Below are positions 1 through 8,182 of a stretch of DNA of 64,000 bases, in pieces (positions within the stretch are counted from its first letter, which is position 1; each line of letters begins with the position of its first letter). The stretch lies in the NCBI GenBank assembly GCA_035651455.1, contig DASRFR010000029.1, positions 1-64,000 of the forward strand. Direction: 5' to 3'. Origin of the DNA: DASRFR01 sp035651455. Its GTDB lineage: Bacteria; Acidobacteriota; Terriglobia; Terriglobales; Acidobacteriaceae. The translations under genes and the position numbers were made by a program. The notes beneath the pieces were generated by a model that had not been told where the DNA came from, made no database searches, and saw nothing but the letters and a program-made list of their open reading frames with translations.

Positions 1-180
1 GGCGGAGCGGTAGGCGGCGTCAACACCAACTACTATGCTACCGGCACGCCCATCACGGTCAACCAGACCGGTATCCGCAGCTTCTGCGCGTACGAAGATG
101 CGGTGGTCCGCGTGGATCCCACGGGCGCAGTGGCCGGCGGCTACGGCGCTTGCCAGGCTTTGAACCCGCTCAACCAATAA
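1..180 (+). CDS. Type IV pilin-like protein, C-terminal fragment (cut by window edge)
   Basis: The first 59 codons visible in frame 1 end in TAA at 178-180. The peptide aligns without gaps with the C-terminus of the complete pilin-like gene that follows: both share GVN-NYYA, an FC--ED-VVRV segment, PTGA and a final AC-AL-PL. About half of the residues are identical. The paired cysteines (in SFCAYED and GACQAL) probably form the C-terminal disulphide typical of pilins; this is inferred from the family. The N-terminal prepilin signal lies outside the window. A strong terminator follows at once, so this gene and the next are probably separate transcripts of a tandem duplication. Confidence 0.8.
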   Translation, partial: GGAVGGVNTNYYATGTPITVNQTGIRSFCAYEDAVVRVDPTGAVAGGYGACQALNPLNQ

Positions 181-210
181 TCGGGTTGTTGCGGCAGTCG
201 TCCGAAGACC

Positions 211-239
211 AAAGCAGAGGAGAGATCCTCTGCTTTTTT
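211..239 (+). terminator. Rho-independent terminator of first pilin gene
   Basis: An 11-bp perfect stem (AAGCAGAGGA, loop GAGA, TCCTCTGCTT) runs straight into a T6 tract. It lies 30 bp after the stop of the first pilin-like gene. Confidence 0.85.
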
Positions 240-432
240 ATTTTGCAAAGGAATTCGTGAAGACGCTTCCATCTGCTCGTTCCAAGCACGCGGAATGTCG
301 CAACGACTGACAAATGCTGTCACTCCGGTAGCAGTAATTCGCGGTTAGGAACAGCAGCATCGCTCCTCGACTATAAGGACTGATGAATCAGGTATTTGCA
401 AATCATGACTATTGTCTAAAAGCAAAGCCGAG

Positions 433-448
433 TGGCCCGTTGGATGCT
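433..448 (+). promoter_or_regulatory. Candidate sigma-54 promoter for the pilin gene
   Basis: TGGCCCGTTGGATGCT keeps the invariant GG-N10-GC spacing of sigma-54 (-24/-12) promoters and matches TGGCAC-N5-TTGCW with two mismatches. The predicted start of transcription (about 459) gives a leader of roughly 50 nt to the ATG at 512. Pilin genes of several bacteria are known to use sigma-54. The match was found by eye and could be chance. Confidence 0.4.
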
Positions 449-511
449 ATCGATGTAAGTGACTCCTTGGTGGAAATGGGCAGATCAGCACACGAGCTTG
501 GGGAAGAGTTC

Positions 512-1030
512 ATGAGAACTGACAAAGGCTTTTCATTAATCGAACTATTGATTGTGGTGGCGATCATTCTGATTATAGTCGCCATCGCAATCCCGAACCT
601 GCTGCGCGCGCGTATGGCTGCCAACGAATCTTCGGCCGCCAGCGGCGTTCGCACGATCAACTCGGCGCAGGTCACGTACCGGTCTACGTATCCAACAACG
701 GGATACGCGACGGCACTCTCTGATCTCGGTGGCACTGCGGCGCAATGCGCGACTCCCGGCCCGACTAACGCTTGCCTGGTTGACGAGATCATTGCGCAGA
801 ACGGACAGCCTGCTGGAAGCGGCAAGAGCGGCTATATGTACTCAGGAGCGGGCGGTGGCACGGTAGCGGGTGTCAACATGAATTATTACGCGGCCGCGCG
901 GCCCATGAGCGTGAACTATACGGGAGCTCGCACATTCTGCTCGGATGAAGACAGCGTGGTACGAGTAGAACCAACCGGAGCTCTGGTGGGCAGTCATGCA
1001 GCATGCATGGCCCTGGGGCCGCTGCAATAA
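512..1030 (+). CDS. Type IV pilin-like protein (prepilin-type N-terminal cleavage/methylation)
   Basis: This is a 172-residue major-pilin-type protein, presumably assembled into a type IV pilus or pseudopilus at the inner membrane. The N-terminus MRTDKG|FSLIELL is a classic prepilin peptidase site (Gly -1, Phe +1, Glu +5), followed by a hydrophobic helix to about residue 29 and the motif IPNLLRARMAANESSA common in acidobacterial and deltaproteobacterial pilins. The frame is open back to 383, but ATG 512 is preferred: it puts the signal at residue 1, has a GGGGAAGAG ribosome site just upstream, and leaves a candidate sigma-54 promoter in the leader. Two C-terminal cysteines may form the D-loop disulphide. 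The gene is a paralogue of the fragment at 1-180. A strong terminator follows. Confidence 0.92.
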   Translation: MRTDKGFSLIELLIVVAIILIIVAIAIPNLLRARMAANESSAASGVRTINSAQVTYRSTYPTTGYATALSDLGGTAAQCATPGPTNACLVDEIIAQNGQPAGSGKSGYMYSGAGGGTVAGVNMNYYAAARPMSVNYTGARTFCSDEDSVVRVEPTGALVGSHAACMALGPLQ

Positions 1031-1113
1031 GGGGCCGGAGCTGCCTGGCCGCGCAATAGGCGGCAAGTCATGAAAGGTTTGGCGTTGTACTCAGGGGGAG
1101 GGTACATAGCCAG

Positions 1114-1149
1114 GGAGCAGCCAACTTGTTGGCTGCTCCTGCTTTTTTT
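1114..1149 (+). terminator. Rho-independent terminator of second pilin gene
   Basis: A 12-bp perfect stem (GGAGCAGCCAAC, 2-nt tip, GTTGGCTGCTCC) is followed 3 nt later by a T7 run. It sits about 85 bp after the stop of the pilin gene. Confidence 0.88.
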
Positions 1150-1285
1150 GGGCTCTAGGACATGAGCCTCGGGCGGTCGTCTTTACGTTTCTATCATTAC
1201 CAAAGATACTCTTAGTAACCCATGGTCTTCGGTATAGTGAAGTTGAGTTACCGAGTTCTCCCGGCTCACTACGGTCCACTTTTCG

Positions 1286-3124
1286 ATGTCGCCCACGCCC
1301 CAATCTCCTGCCCCTGAGAAGGGAAACCGAAACCTCTGGCTGGCAGCGGTGGTGCTGCTCACGCTCGTCTGTTACGGGGTGACCCTCCGATTTGGATATG
1401 TGTACGACGACGTAATGCAGGTGCAGAACAATCCTCGCATTCAGGAAGCGCGCTTCCTTCCGTCCTATTTCACGCAACAAGTTTGGGCGCAAATGCCGGG
1501 TCAGCCCGAAAATCTGTATCGACCATTGTTCCTGGCGTGGCTGCTGGGTAACTATGAGGCCTTCGGACTTTCGGCTGCGGGTTGGCACTTCAGCACCATT
1601 CTGATGCATGTGCTGGCGACGGTCCTCGTGTTTGTGCTGGGGCGGAAGTTGCTACCGGACCATCCTTATGCTGCGGTAATTGCCGCCGCAATATTCGCCG
1701 TTCATCCGTCGCACGTGGAAGCGGTGGCCTGGATCTCAGGAGTCACGGAGCCACTGTGCAGCGTGTTTTTCCTGGCAGCGTTCCTGAGTTACCTGGAGTA
1801 CCGCGAACGCACTCAGCGCAGCGCCTGGCTAGCCGCCTCATGCGCGCTTTACGTATGTGCGATGCTGGCCAAGGAGTCGGCGATCGTACTGCCGGGCGTG
1901 ATCGCGGCCTATGAACTCTGGTTTCCGCGGCGGCCTGAGCCTGCAAGTTCAAGTGCAACCAGCACACAAGCCTGGGGAGCGAGGCTCCGCAGATTAGCGA
2001 TACTCCTGGTTCCTTACGCTGGCGTGTGCGCAGGATATCTGGCGCTCAGGTCTGGGGTGTTGCATGGATTCGCGCATCGCGTTTCGGATGTTCCCATGCG
2101 AACCGCCGTATTCACGCTTCCGAATATCCTGTACTTCTACGTTTCGCAATTGCTCGCTCCGATGGGCTTAGGTCCTTTCTACGACGTGTTTTACGCGAAT
2201 GGCTGGAGCGTGCCCAACCTATTTGTTCCAGTCGTTGTGCTGGCGATTGTGGCGTTCGGGTTGTGGTGGTGGTCACGGAAAACGGAGTTAAATCTACCGC
2301 TTTTCTTGGGCACTTGGCTTGTGCTCACGCTTGCACCCGCATTAGCGGTCTCCCTGGTGATGTCGCGTTACGAGGCGGTGCATGATCGCTATGTGTACCT
2401 TCCCTCGGTAGCCATGGCGATCCTGATGGGATACGGCTGGTGCGCGTTGTTCCCGAAAACGGGGAGTAGAAAACGGCGTACTGTGGAATTGGGAGTGGCC
2501 GCACTTTTGATCGGCATCCTCGGCCTTGCCACCTACCGCCAATGCTTATACTGGCAGAATGACGAGGCTTTATTCGCCCGTGGCTTCCTCGTCGCTCCGC
2601 GCAACATTCTTGCCAAGCTCAACTTCTCGTCCGAAATGGTGAAGCAGCGAAGATTCGAGGCCGCATTTATGGCGTCGCAGCAGGCGGTCGAACTGGATCC
2701 AAATTCCGCGCCGGCGCTGAGTTCCGCGGGCGAAGACGCTTACTACCTCGGGGATTACGCCCGGGCGGAGGGCTATTACATTCGCGCTTTGGCGATAGGG
2801 CCGCCACACGTGGACCAGTTCTACTATCTTGCGCTCACACGAATTGCCACCGGTCACTACCCGGAAGCGCTGCAGGTGCTGGAAGAAGGACAGAGGTTAT
2901 TTCCCGACTCTCCGGGATACCATTCCGCAATGGCGCGCGCCTATGCAGGGCTAAGTGAGTGGAATGCGGCTGTAAATCAGTACGAAAAGGAACTGCAGTT
3001 CTACCCAGGAAGCCCCGGCGCCGCCGATGGGCTCGCGAATGCCAAAGCACATCTAGATTCAGGCAGCGCCAATCGTGATTTGGATGGTAAAAGCGCAGCG
3101 GATCTACGGCCGGTTTCGAGGTGA
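1286..3124 (+). CDS. TMTC-like multi-pass membrane protein with C-terminal TPRs
   Basis: This 612-residue protein has a polytopic N-terminal two-thirds and a soluble TPR tail. The first helix (about 16-36) leads into a loop with FGYVYDDVMQVQNNP, the acidic DD motif placed as in GT-C glycosyltransferases of the TMTC type. It continues with HPSHVEAVAWISG and LAKESAIVLPGVI, also recognisable in that family. From about residue 450 there are at least three TPR units (for example ALSSAGEDAYYLGDYARAEGYY). Animal TMTC proteins are protein O-mannosyltransferases; what the bacterial relatives transfer is mostly untested, so lipid-linked sugar transfer is only an inference. The gene is monocistronic in appearance, preceded by the pilin terminator and followed by the promoter of the ABC operon. 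Confidence 0.75.
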   Translation: MSPTPQSPAPEKGNRNLWLAAVVLLTLVCYGVTLRFGYVYDDVMQVQNNPRIQEARFLPSYFTQQVWAQMPGQPENLYRPLFLAWLLGNYEAFGLSAAGWHFSTILMHVLATVLVFVLGRKLLPDHPYAAVIAAAIFAVHPSHVEAVAWISGVTEPLCSVFFLAAFLSYLEYRERTQRSAWLAASCALYVCAMLAKESAIVLPGVIAAYELWFPRRPEPASSSATSTQAWGARLRRLAILLVPYAGVCAGYLALRSGVLHGFAHRVSDVPMRTAVFTLPNILYFYVSQLLAPMGLGPFYDVFYANGWSVPNLFVPVVVLAIVAFGLWWWSRKTELNLPLFLGTWLVLTLAPALAVSLVMSRYEAVHDRYVYLPSVAMAILMGYGWCALFPKTGSRKRRTVELGVAALLIGILGLATYRQCLYWQNDEALFARGFLVAPRNILAKLNFSSEMVKQRRFEAAFMASQQAVELDPNSAPALSSAGEDAYYLGDYARAEGYYIRALAIGPPHVDQFYYLALTRIATGHYPEALQVLEEGQRLFPDSPGYHSAMARAYAGLSEWNAAVNQYEKELQFYPGSPGAADGLANAKAHLDSGSANRDLDGKSAADLRPVSR

Positions 3125-3228
3125 TCCGGAATGAGTACGGCGAGATGTATATGTTAGCCATTCGCCCGGCGCGAGCCCAGGGCCGCGAAGAATGACCTAG
3201 GTAACCCCATTCCTGCCCTGATCTTGCA

Positions 3229-3234
3229 TATAAT
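3229..3234 (+). promoter_or_regulatory. Candidate -10 box of the ABC operon
   Basis: A perfect TATAAT lies 29 bp before the ATG of the ABC ATPase, in an AT-rich patch of an otherwise GC-rich gap. No good -35 hexamer is visible at 16-18 bp spacing. Confidence 0.35.
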
Positions 3235-3263
3235 TTTTTAGTCGGCCTCCTGAGTTCACATGT

Positions 3264-4205
3264 ATGGCAGCCATTGAAATCCTAGGTTTGGAAAAGACCT
3301 ACGCCGTCGGCTTCTGGCGCAAGCGGCCCAGGCAGGCGCTTCGTCCTCTGCATTTGGAGGTGGCAGACGGCGAGATATTCGGCTTTCTCGGTCCGAATGG
3401 AGCCGGCAAGACCACGACACTGAAGCTGCTAATGGGCCTAATTTACCCGACATCCGGATCGGCGAGAATCCTGGGCAGGAACTGGTCTGATCCCGCAGTC
3501 AAAGCTCAACTTGGATTCCTTCCCGAGCAGCCATACTTTTACGATTACCTGACTGCTAGCGAACTGCTGGAGTACTACGCACAGCTCTCTGGCGTGCCGG
3601 GTGGCGATCGCAAGCAGCGTGTGAGGACAGTGCTGGACCGCGTGGGATTGCCGGACGCGGCCAACGTACAGTTGAGAAAGTTTTCCAAAGGCATGTTGCA
3701 GCGCGTAGGAATTGCGCAGGCGATCCTGCACGAACCCAAGCTGGTATTTCTCGACGAGCCGATGTCGGGCCTTGATCCCATGGGACGACGCGAGGTGCGT
3801 GACCTAATGGAACAATTGAAGCGAGAAGGAAAGACCGTGTTCTTTTCGACTCACATCCTGTCGGATGCGGAAGCGCTCTGCGATCGAGTGGCAATCATCC
3901 ACAATGGAGAGTTGCGCGGGGTGGGAGCGGTAGCTGACCTGACTTCGACGGTGCATGGTCGAGTGGAATTCATCTGGCAAGGAAAGCATGTGCCTTTCGC
4001 GTTGCAGTCACTCGGCGCCGAATGCCACATCATTGGCGACACAATTCGCGCTCTGGTGGCAGAGGACAAGCAGGATACGGCCTTGGACGCGCTGCGCAGG
4101 GAAGGGGTGCGGCTGATCTCGATGGTGCCGGTTCGGGCGTCGCTGGAAGATTATTTCGTGCAAAAGATAAAACCCGTCGAGCAGGCGGAAGGTGTGCGGG
4201 CATGA
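3264..4205 (+). CDS. ABC transporter ATP-binding protein
   Basis: This 313-residue protein is the ATPase subunit of an ABC-2 type exporter. Visible motifs are Walker A GPNGAGKTT (43-51), Q-loop Gln89 in FLPEQP, signature FSKGM (140-144), Walker B LVFLDEP (160-166), D-loop SGLD (168-171) and H-loop His197. The tail after about 215 is the usual DUF4162-like extension of the CcmA/NatA class. The stop overlaps the permease start (ATGA at 4202-4205), so the two products are probably translationally coupled. The substrate cannot be told from sequence; the class includes exporters of drugs, lipids and polysaccharides and ABC complexes used in gliding or Cu/N2O metabolism. Confidence 0.92.
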   Translation: MAAIEILGLEKTYAVGFWRKRPRQALRPLHLEVADGEIFGFLGPNGAGKTTTLKLLMGLIYPTSGSARILGRNWSDPAVKAQLGFLPEQPYFYDYLTASELLEYYAQLSGVPGGDRKQRVRTVLDRVGLPDAANVQLRKFSKGMLQRVGIAQAILHEPKLVFLDEPMSGLDPMGRREVRDLMEQLKREGKTVFFSTHILSDAEALCDRVAIIHNGELRGVGAVADLTSTVHGRVEFIWQGKHVPFALQSLGAECHIIGDTIRALVAEDKQDTALDALRREGVRLISMVPVRASLEDYFVQKIKPVEQAEGVRA

Positions 4206-4978
4206 ATTCCAGCATTGCGCATATCGCGCGCAACACTTTTCGCGAAGCGGTGCGCGACCGCGTGCTCTACAACCTGATCGCGTTCGCCGTGCTGCTTTCG
4301 GGGGCTGCAATCCTGGTAGGACAGATTTCCATTGATATCGAAAAGCTGGTGGTTATCAACCTGGGGCTTACAGCGGTCTCGCTGTTTGGGGTGGTGATCG
4401 CGATCTTCATTGGCATCGGGCTGGTGTCCAAAGAAATCGAGAAACGTACGCTATACACGGTCCTCTCGCGCCCGGTACGGCGCTGGGAATTCATCTTTGG
4501 TAAGTTCCTGGGACTGGCCGGCACGCTGGTGGTAAATACTTTTTTCATGGCCATCGGTGTGTTTGGCGCTCTGCTCTACGTGGCGCACCATTTTGCAAAA
4601 GGGGATGCCTGGGTCCTGGTGGCGCTGTATTTCATCATTCTTGAGTTCCTGATTATCTGCGCACTGGCGCTCTTGTTTTCATCGTTCTCGTCGCCACTGC
4701 TATCGGCAGTATTCGCCTTTGCCCTGTTCGTGATCGGCAGTTTTGCGGAGGACCTGCGAGGATTCGCCGCAATGGCACATGGAGTGAGCCGGTGGCTGGC
4801 TACTGGCGCAGCATATCTAGTGCCTAATTTTTCGGCGCTGAATATTGTCAGCTCGGTTGCACATGGCCAAGGGGTAGCAGGACATCTCATCTTCTACAAC
4901 ACAGCTTACGCGCTAACGTACGCGGTAGCAGTTTTATGCGGAGCGGTGTTGATTTTCGAGCAGCGGGATTTAAAGTGA
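4202..4978 (+). CDS. ABC-2 type transporter permease
   Basis: This 258-residue polytopic membrane protein has about six hydrophobic segments. It begins MNSSIAHIARNTFREAVRDRVLYNLI, the arrangement seen in ABC-2 permeases (NosY/NatB-like), and has a cytoplasmic loop with KEIEKRTLYTVLSRPVRRWEFIFGKFLG, which is characteristic of the family. The start ATG at 4202 overlaps the ATPase stop. The reading frame is open further upstream, but that part only shadows the ATPase. The stop overlaps the next start (GTGA at 4975-4978). The ATPase and permease together should form a homodimer-of-pairs exporter. Confidence 0.9.
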   Translation: MNSSIAHIARNTFREAVRDRVLYNLIAFAVLLSGAAILVGQISIDIEKLVVINLGLTAVSLFGVVIAIFIGIGLVSKEIEKRTLYTVLSRPVRRWEFIFGKFLGLAGTLVVNTFFMAIGVFGALLYVAHHFAKGDAWVLVALYFIILEFLIICALALLFSSFSSPLLSAVFAFALFVIGSFAEDLRGFAAMAHGVSRWLATGAAYLVPNFSALNIVSSVAHGQGVAGHLIFYNTAYALTYAVAVLCGAVLIFEQRDLK

Positions 4979-5901
4979 TTTCACGGCGACTGACCCTGAT
5001 CACTGGCTCGATTCTGGCTACCTCCCTGGCAGTTTCCATACTGCTGTTGCGCAGAGTCGATCAAATGCGCACGAACGCGACTCTCGAGGAGTCGCTTTAC
5101 ATCACGTCTCCCAAACTCCTGAAGCGGCTCAGCCTTGGGTACGAAGGCTTGCTGGCGGACATCTACTGGACGCGCGCGGTTCAGTATTTCGGCAACAAGC
5201 TAGACCAGCGTTCGCAACGATTCGACCTGCTTGCGCCCCTGCTTCAAATCACCACGGCGCTCGATCCGCACCTGGTCGTGGCGTACCAGTTTGGCGCCAA
5301 TTTCCTGGCGCCTAAGCCGCCGAACGGGGCGGGCATGCCGGAGAAGGCCATCGAACTGATGAATTACGGAATTCAACAGAATCCGGACGACTGGCACCTG
5401 TATTACGAACTTGGGTTCATCTACTACATGGACAAGAAAGACTACGCGGCCGCCGCGGACGCGTTTCGGCGCGGATCGCAGGTCCCCAACGCGCATCCGT
5501 TTCTAAAGGTTTTGGCGGCACAGATGGCGACCCACGCGGGTGAATTTAATACCGCTCGGATGCTGTGGGTCACTACTTACCAGAATACCCAGGATGAGCA
5601 CATCCGCTCGAATGCCATGTACCACTTGAAGGCTTTGCAGGTAGACGAGGAAATCACGAATCTCGAGAATATAGTTCGGCAATACAAGGCAGTAACGGGC
5701 ACATTGCCGCCGAGTTTTTTCGCCCTCGTCTCAGCCGGCGTACTGCGGGGTATCCCGGTTGATCCCAGCGGGCACCCTTACAAGCTCATGCCGGATGGCC
5801 GAATCGAACTAGCGAACCCCGACGCTTTTCCTTTCGCCGAAAAAGGTCTGCCCCCGGGGTATACGCCACCCTGGCTGCGCGAGAAAGCTAAAGCACACTA
5901 A
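4975..5901 (+). CDS. Membrane-anchored TPR protein of the ABC operon
   Basis: This protein has 308 residues from GTG 4975, which overlaps the permease stop; an ATG at 4936 in frame would add 13 residues. One N-terminal helix (about 7-24, TLITGSILATSLAVSILLL) anchors a TPR-like solenoid, with recognisable units at YYELGFIYYMDKKDYAAAADAFRRG and the helices around it. The C-terminal 60 residues (PVDPSGHPYKLMPDGRIELANP) resemble the short beta segment at the end of pseudopilin-like or DUF-type secreted proteins. Its place in the operon suggests a periplasmic partner of the exporter, but no specific role can be assigned. Confidence 0.75.
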   Translation: MISRRLTLITGSILATSLAVSILLLRRVDQMRTNATLEESLYITSPKLLKRLSLGYEGLLADIYWTRAVQYFGNKLDQRSQRFDLLAPLLQITTALDPHLVVAYQFGANFLAPKPPNGAGMPEKAIELMNYGIQQNPDDWHLYYELGFIYYMDKKDYAAAADAFRRGSQVPNAHPFLKVLAAQMATHAGEFNTARMLWVTTYQNTQDEHIRSNAMYHLKALQVDEEITNLENIVRQYKAVTGTLPPSFFALVSAGVLRGIPVDPSGHPYKLMPDGRIELANPDAFPFAEKGLPPGYTPPWLREKAKAH

Positions 5902-5912
5902 TTTCCGCCACA

Positions 5913-5946
5913 CGGCGTCAGTGACAAGCCGCCCCTTTTCTTTTTT
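5913..5946 (+). terminator. Probable terminator of the ABC operon
   Basis: The stem CGGC-GTC/GAC-GCCG has a 3-nt tip and a 2-nt bulge, followed by CCCCTTTTCTTTTTT, right after the TPR gene. Confidence 0.55.
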
Positions 5947-6058
5947 CCACGTTGGTTCACGGTTCGCATTCTCGGTTTTGGGCGGATCCATGAAGTTGTG
6001 AAACCCTGCAGGATGCGTCGGAATCCTAGATATTTCCGCGATTCAACGGGAGGGCTGC

Positions 6059-6673
6059 TTGGCCAATATCAGCGCGATTTTCTGGGACCTCGGTGGAGTG
6101 CTTCTTACGAATGCCTGGGACCGGAGCCAGCGCGAGAAAACGTTGCAAAAATTCCAACTCGACAGTGAAGAATTTCACGACCGTCACGAAATGCTGGTGT
6201 CCTCACTGGAACGGGGAAAGATCGGCTTCGACGAATACCTGGACCACACCGTCTTCTATCGCTCGCGACCCTTCAGCCGCGAAGAGTTCAAAAAATATGT
6301 TTTTGATTTGTCGCAAGCAAACGAGAACTCGATTGCGGTGGCGCGGAAATTGGCAGCGAGTTGCCGTTACCTGATGGGCACGATCAATAACGAATCGACG
6401 GACCTGAACATCTATCGCATCGACCGGTTCGGGCTGCGGGAAATTTTTGACCTTTTCGTAAGTTCCTGCTTTGTCGGAATGCGTAAGCCCGAGGAAGGTA
6501 TTTACCGGCTCGCGCTTGAGATCACGCAGCAATCCCCGGAACAGTGCTGCTTTATCGACGACCGGCCGCTGAATGTGGACGCCGCGCGAAGGCTGGGAAT
6601 GCACGGCATCGAGATGAAAAGCGTGGAGCAGCTAACGAAAGAGCTCAGGGACGTGGGAGTGGAATTCGGCTGA
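6059..6673 (+). CDS. HAD-superfamily hydrolase
   Basis: This 204-residue protein starts at TTG, chosen because GGGAGGG (6048-6054) is well placed and the motif I strand begins at once. HAD motifs are clear: motif I FWDLGGVLL (Asp10), motif II TINN (Thr108), motif III Lys143-Pro144 and motif IV FIDDRPLNVDAARRLG (Asp167/Asp168). The second acidic residue of motif I is replaced by Gly (DLGGV). This is usual in the YihX/epoxide-hydrolase-N-terminal-like subgroup, so a phosphatase on small sugar or nucleotide phosphates is plausible, but the substrate is unknown. It has its own leader and converges on the next gene. Confidence 0.88.
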   Translation: MANISAIFWDLGGVLLTNAWDRSQREKTLQKFQLDSEEFHDRHEMLVSSLERGKIGFDEYLDHTVFYRSRPFSREEFKKYVFDLSQANENSIAVARKLAASCRYLMGTINNESTDLNIYRIDRFGLREIFDLFVSSCFVGMRKPEEGIYRLALEITQQSPEQCCFIDDRPLNVDAARRLGMHGIEMKSVEQLTKELRDVGVEFG

Positions 6674-6685
6674 AAACGCACCCAA

Positions 6686-7459
6686 TCAGGGCTTGCGGAC
6701 GGCAGCAGCGGCTTTGCCGGGCTCCTCGGCTGCAAGCGGCAGACTGAGATCGCTGGCCCAGCAGTCCGACATCACCTTCCAGTCGCCGTTTTTCTGGCGC
6801 GCATAGAAGATCAGATACTTGCCGCGGTCTTCACGTCGCTTGCCAGCGGCGGACGGAACCAGCATCTTGCAACGTCCCGATTCGTAAGCCGCGTCTCCGT
6901 ATAACTCGACGCGAATGGTTTCCATTTCCACTTCGCCAAGGCCGGCCTCCAACTGACCCACAAAAAACTCGCGGATGGCGGCGCTCCCCCGAATCGGCGC
7001 GAAGTTGGATCGCAAGAGCACAGCGTCGGGAGCGTAAAGCTCGACCAGGTCGTTCAACTGCTTGGTATTGCAGGCAAGCGCCAAATCTTGGGTGATCTTG
7101 CGAATAGTGGCTTCGCCGCGGCTCATTGCCGGTCCGCTGAGCGGGGCGCGAGCAGGGGTCAGATCTCTCGATGCGCCCGAAGCAGCGCGAACGCCAACAT
7201 CCATTCCACTCTCGACATCGTTTGGAAAGAAGTGGTGATGATAATGATGATGGTAATGGTGCTGTCCGGCGGCGTCTTCTTTCGCCGTAGCAGGGGGCAA
7301 AGGCTGCGGCGCCGCACCGTGCGCCGGTTTCACCGCCGCAGGGTCGGCCTTGGCAGCAGGCTGCCGGCGAAGCGCTCCTTCAGGCAGCGGAGTACCGCAG
7401 AGCCCGCAGAACTTGTTGCCTTGGTCGTTGGTGTGACCGCAAAAAGTGCAAATAGACAT
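6686..7459 (-). CDS. Zinc-ribbon protein with His-rich linker and NTF2/SnoaL-like domain
   Basis: This protein has 257 residues from ATG 7459; the frame stays open to 7702 but the extra part is low in conserved features. Residues 1-25 form a double CxxC zinc ribbon (CTFCGH...FCGLCG). A Pro/Ala-rich linker carries a run at 67-76 in which eight of ten residues are His. From about 115 to 245 there is an NTF2-like fold of the DUF4440/SnoaL type (AIREFFVGQL, ending in GDWKVMSDCW). Many proteins of this fold act as ligand-binding or scaffold domains, and some are enzymes. A role in metal binding through the His run is an inference. The HAD gene converges on it. Confidence 0.78.
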   Translation of the reverse strand: MSICTFCGHTNDQGNKFCGLCGTPLPEGALRRQPAAKADPAAVKPAHGAAPQPLPPATAKEDAAGQHHYHHHYHHHFFPNDVESGMDVGVRAASGASRDLTPARAPLSGPAMSRGEATIRKITQDLALACNTKQLNDLVELYAPDAVLLRSNFAPIRGSAAIREFFVGQLEAGLGEVEMETIRVELYGDAAYESGRCKMLVPSAAGKRREDRGKYLIFYARQKNGDWKVMSDCWASDLSLPLAAEEPGKAAAAVRKP

Positions 7460-7735
7460 TGAGGTATTTTCCCAACTGGGCAATCCCGAAGCGCGAGGCG
7501 GTTGCCGGACATCGCTCTCGAAGCCCAAATCCTGGATCGCCTGCAGCGCGGCTGAAATCGCTCGTTGGCGACTGTTGAGATGGTTCGCCTCGCTCGGCCC
7601 TGGCGAAGAACTCCCTCGATGTGGAGCTAGGCTTCCGGGCTCGCTTCGTTGCTTCGAGGAGGGATCCCGCAAAGGCTCAGGTGAGAACTTTCGTTCCGGC
7701 ACAACGCCACTCCCGTAAGGGCCATTCTATCCCAA

Positions 7736-8182
7736 TCAGCGGCTGGAAAACTCGATTCTGCCTTCGGCTTCCATGGGTACACCATTGCAGGTGGCGGGGC
7801 GATAGCGCCACGATCGTATGGTTTGTAGCACACTCTCGTCCTCTGGGGAGCCGGTTCCTTCGAGGATCAGCGGACTTTGAACAGTACCGTCTGTGCCCAC
7901 AATGAAGCTCACCGTAATACGCGCATCGGGCTCGGTAAAGCCCAGTAATGGATTGGGAGTGGCCAGCGCGCGCGGTAGTTGAGTGCGCTCACATTCATCG
8001 GGTATCACCAGGTGTGGCAGGTCGGCGAATTCCGCGTCGCGGATCGTCGCTGTGGTCACTACCTCGGGCGGGTGCAACAAGGATCGCGATTGTCGAGATG
8101 GGCTTGCGGCGGCAGATACGGCAACCGTGCTCATCGCCAATATCAGCAATGTCCACCACGTTGTCTGCCAGATTTTTCTCAT
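7736..8182 (-). CDS. Secreted TonB C-terminal-like domain protein
   Basis: This protein has 148 residues from ATG 8182; an ATG at 8206 would add eight residues before the signal peptide. A Sec signal (MRKIWQTTWWTLLILAMS to about residue 29) is followed by a short linker and a TonB-C/energy-transducer-like domain. That domain shows the pattern ITVSFIVGTDGTVQSPLIL, then SVLQTIRSWRYRPATCNGVP and a final beta strand. There is no transmembrane anchor after cleavage and no Pro-rich spacer, so it is unlikely to be a working TonB. Such stand-alone domains are common in Acidobacteriota and their role is unknown. The two cysteines could form a disulphide in the periplasm. Confidence 0.75.
   Translation of the reverse strand: MRKIWQTTWWTLLILAMSTVAVSAAASPSRQSRSLLHPPEVVTTATIRDAEFADLPHLVIPDECERTQLPRALATPNPLLGFTEPDARITVSFIVGTDGTVQSPLILEGTGSPEDESVLQTIRSWRYRPATCNGVPMEAEGRIEFSSR

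Noticed and set aside
383..511. Extension of the pilin frame to ATG 383
   Set aside because: It would put 43 unrelated residues before the prepilin signal, and a better ribosome site precedes 512.
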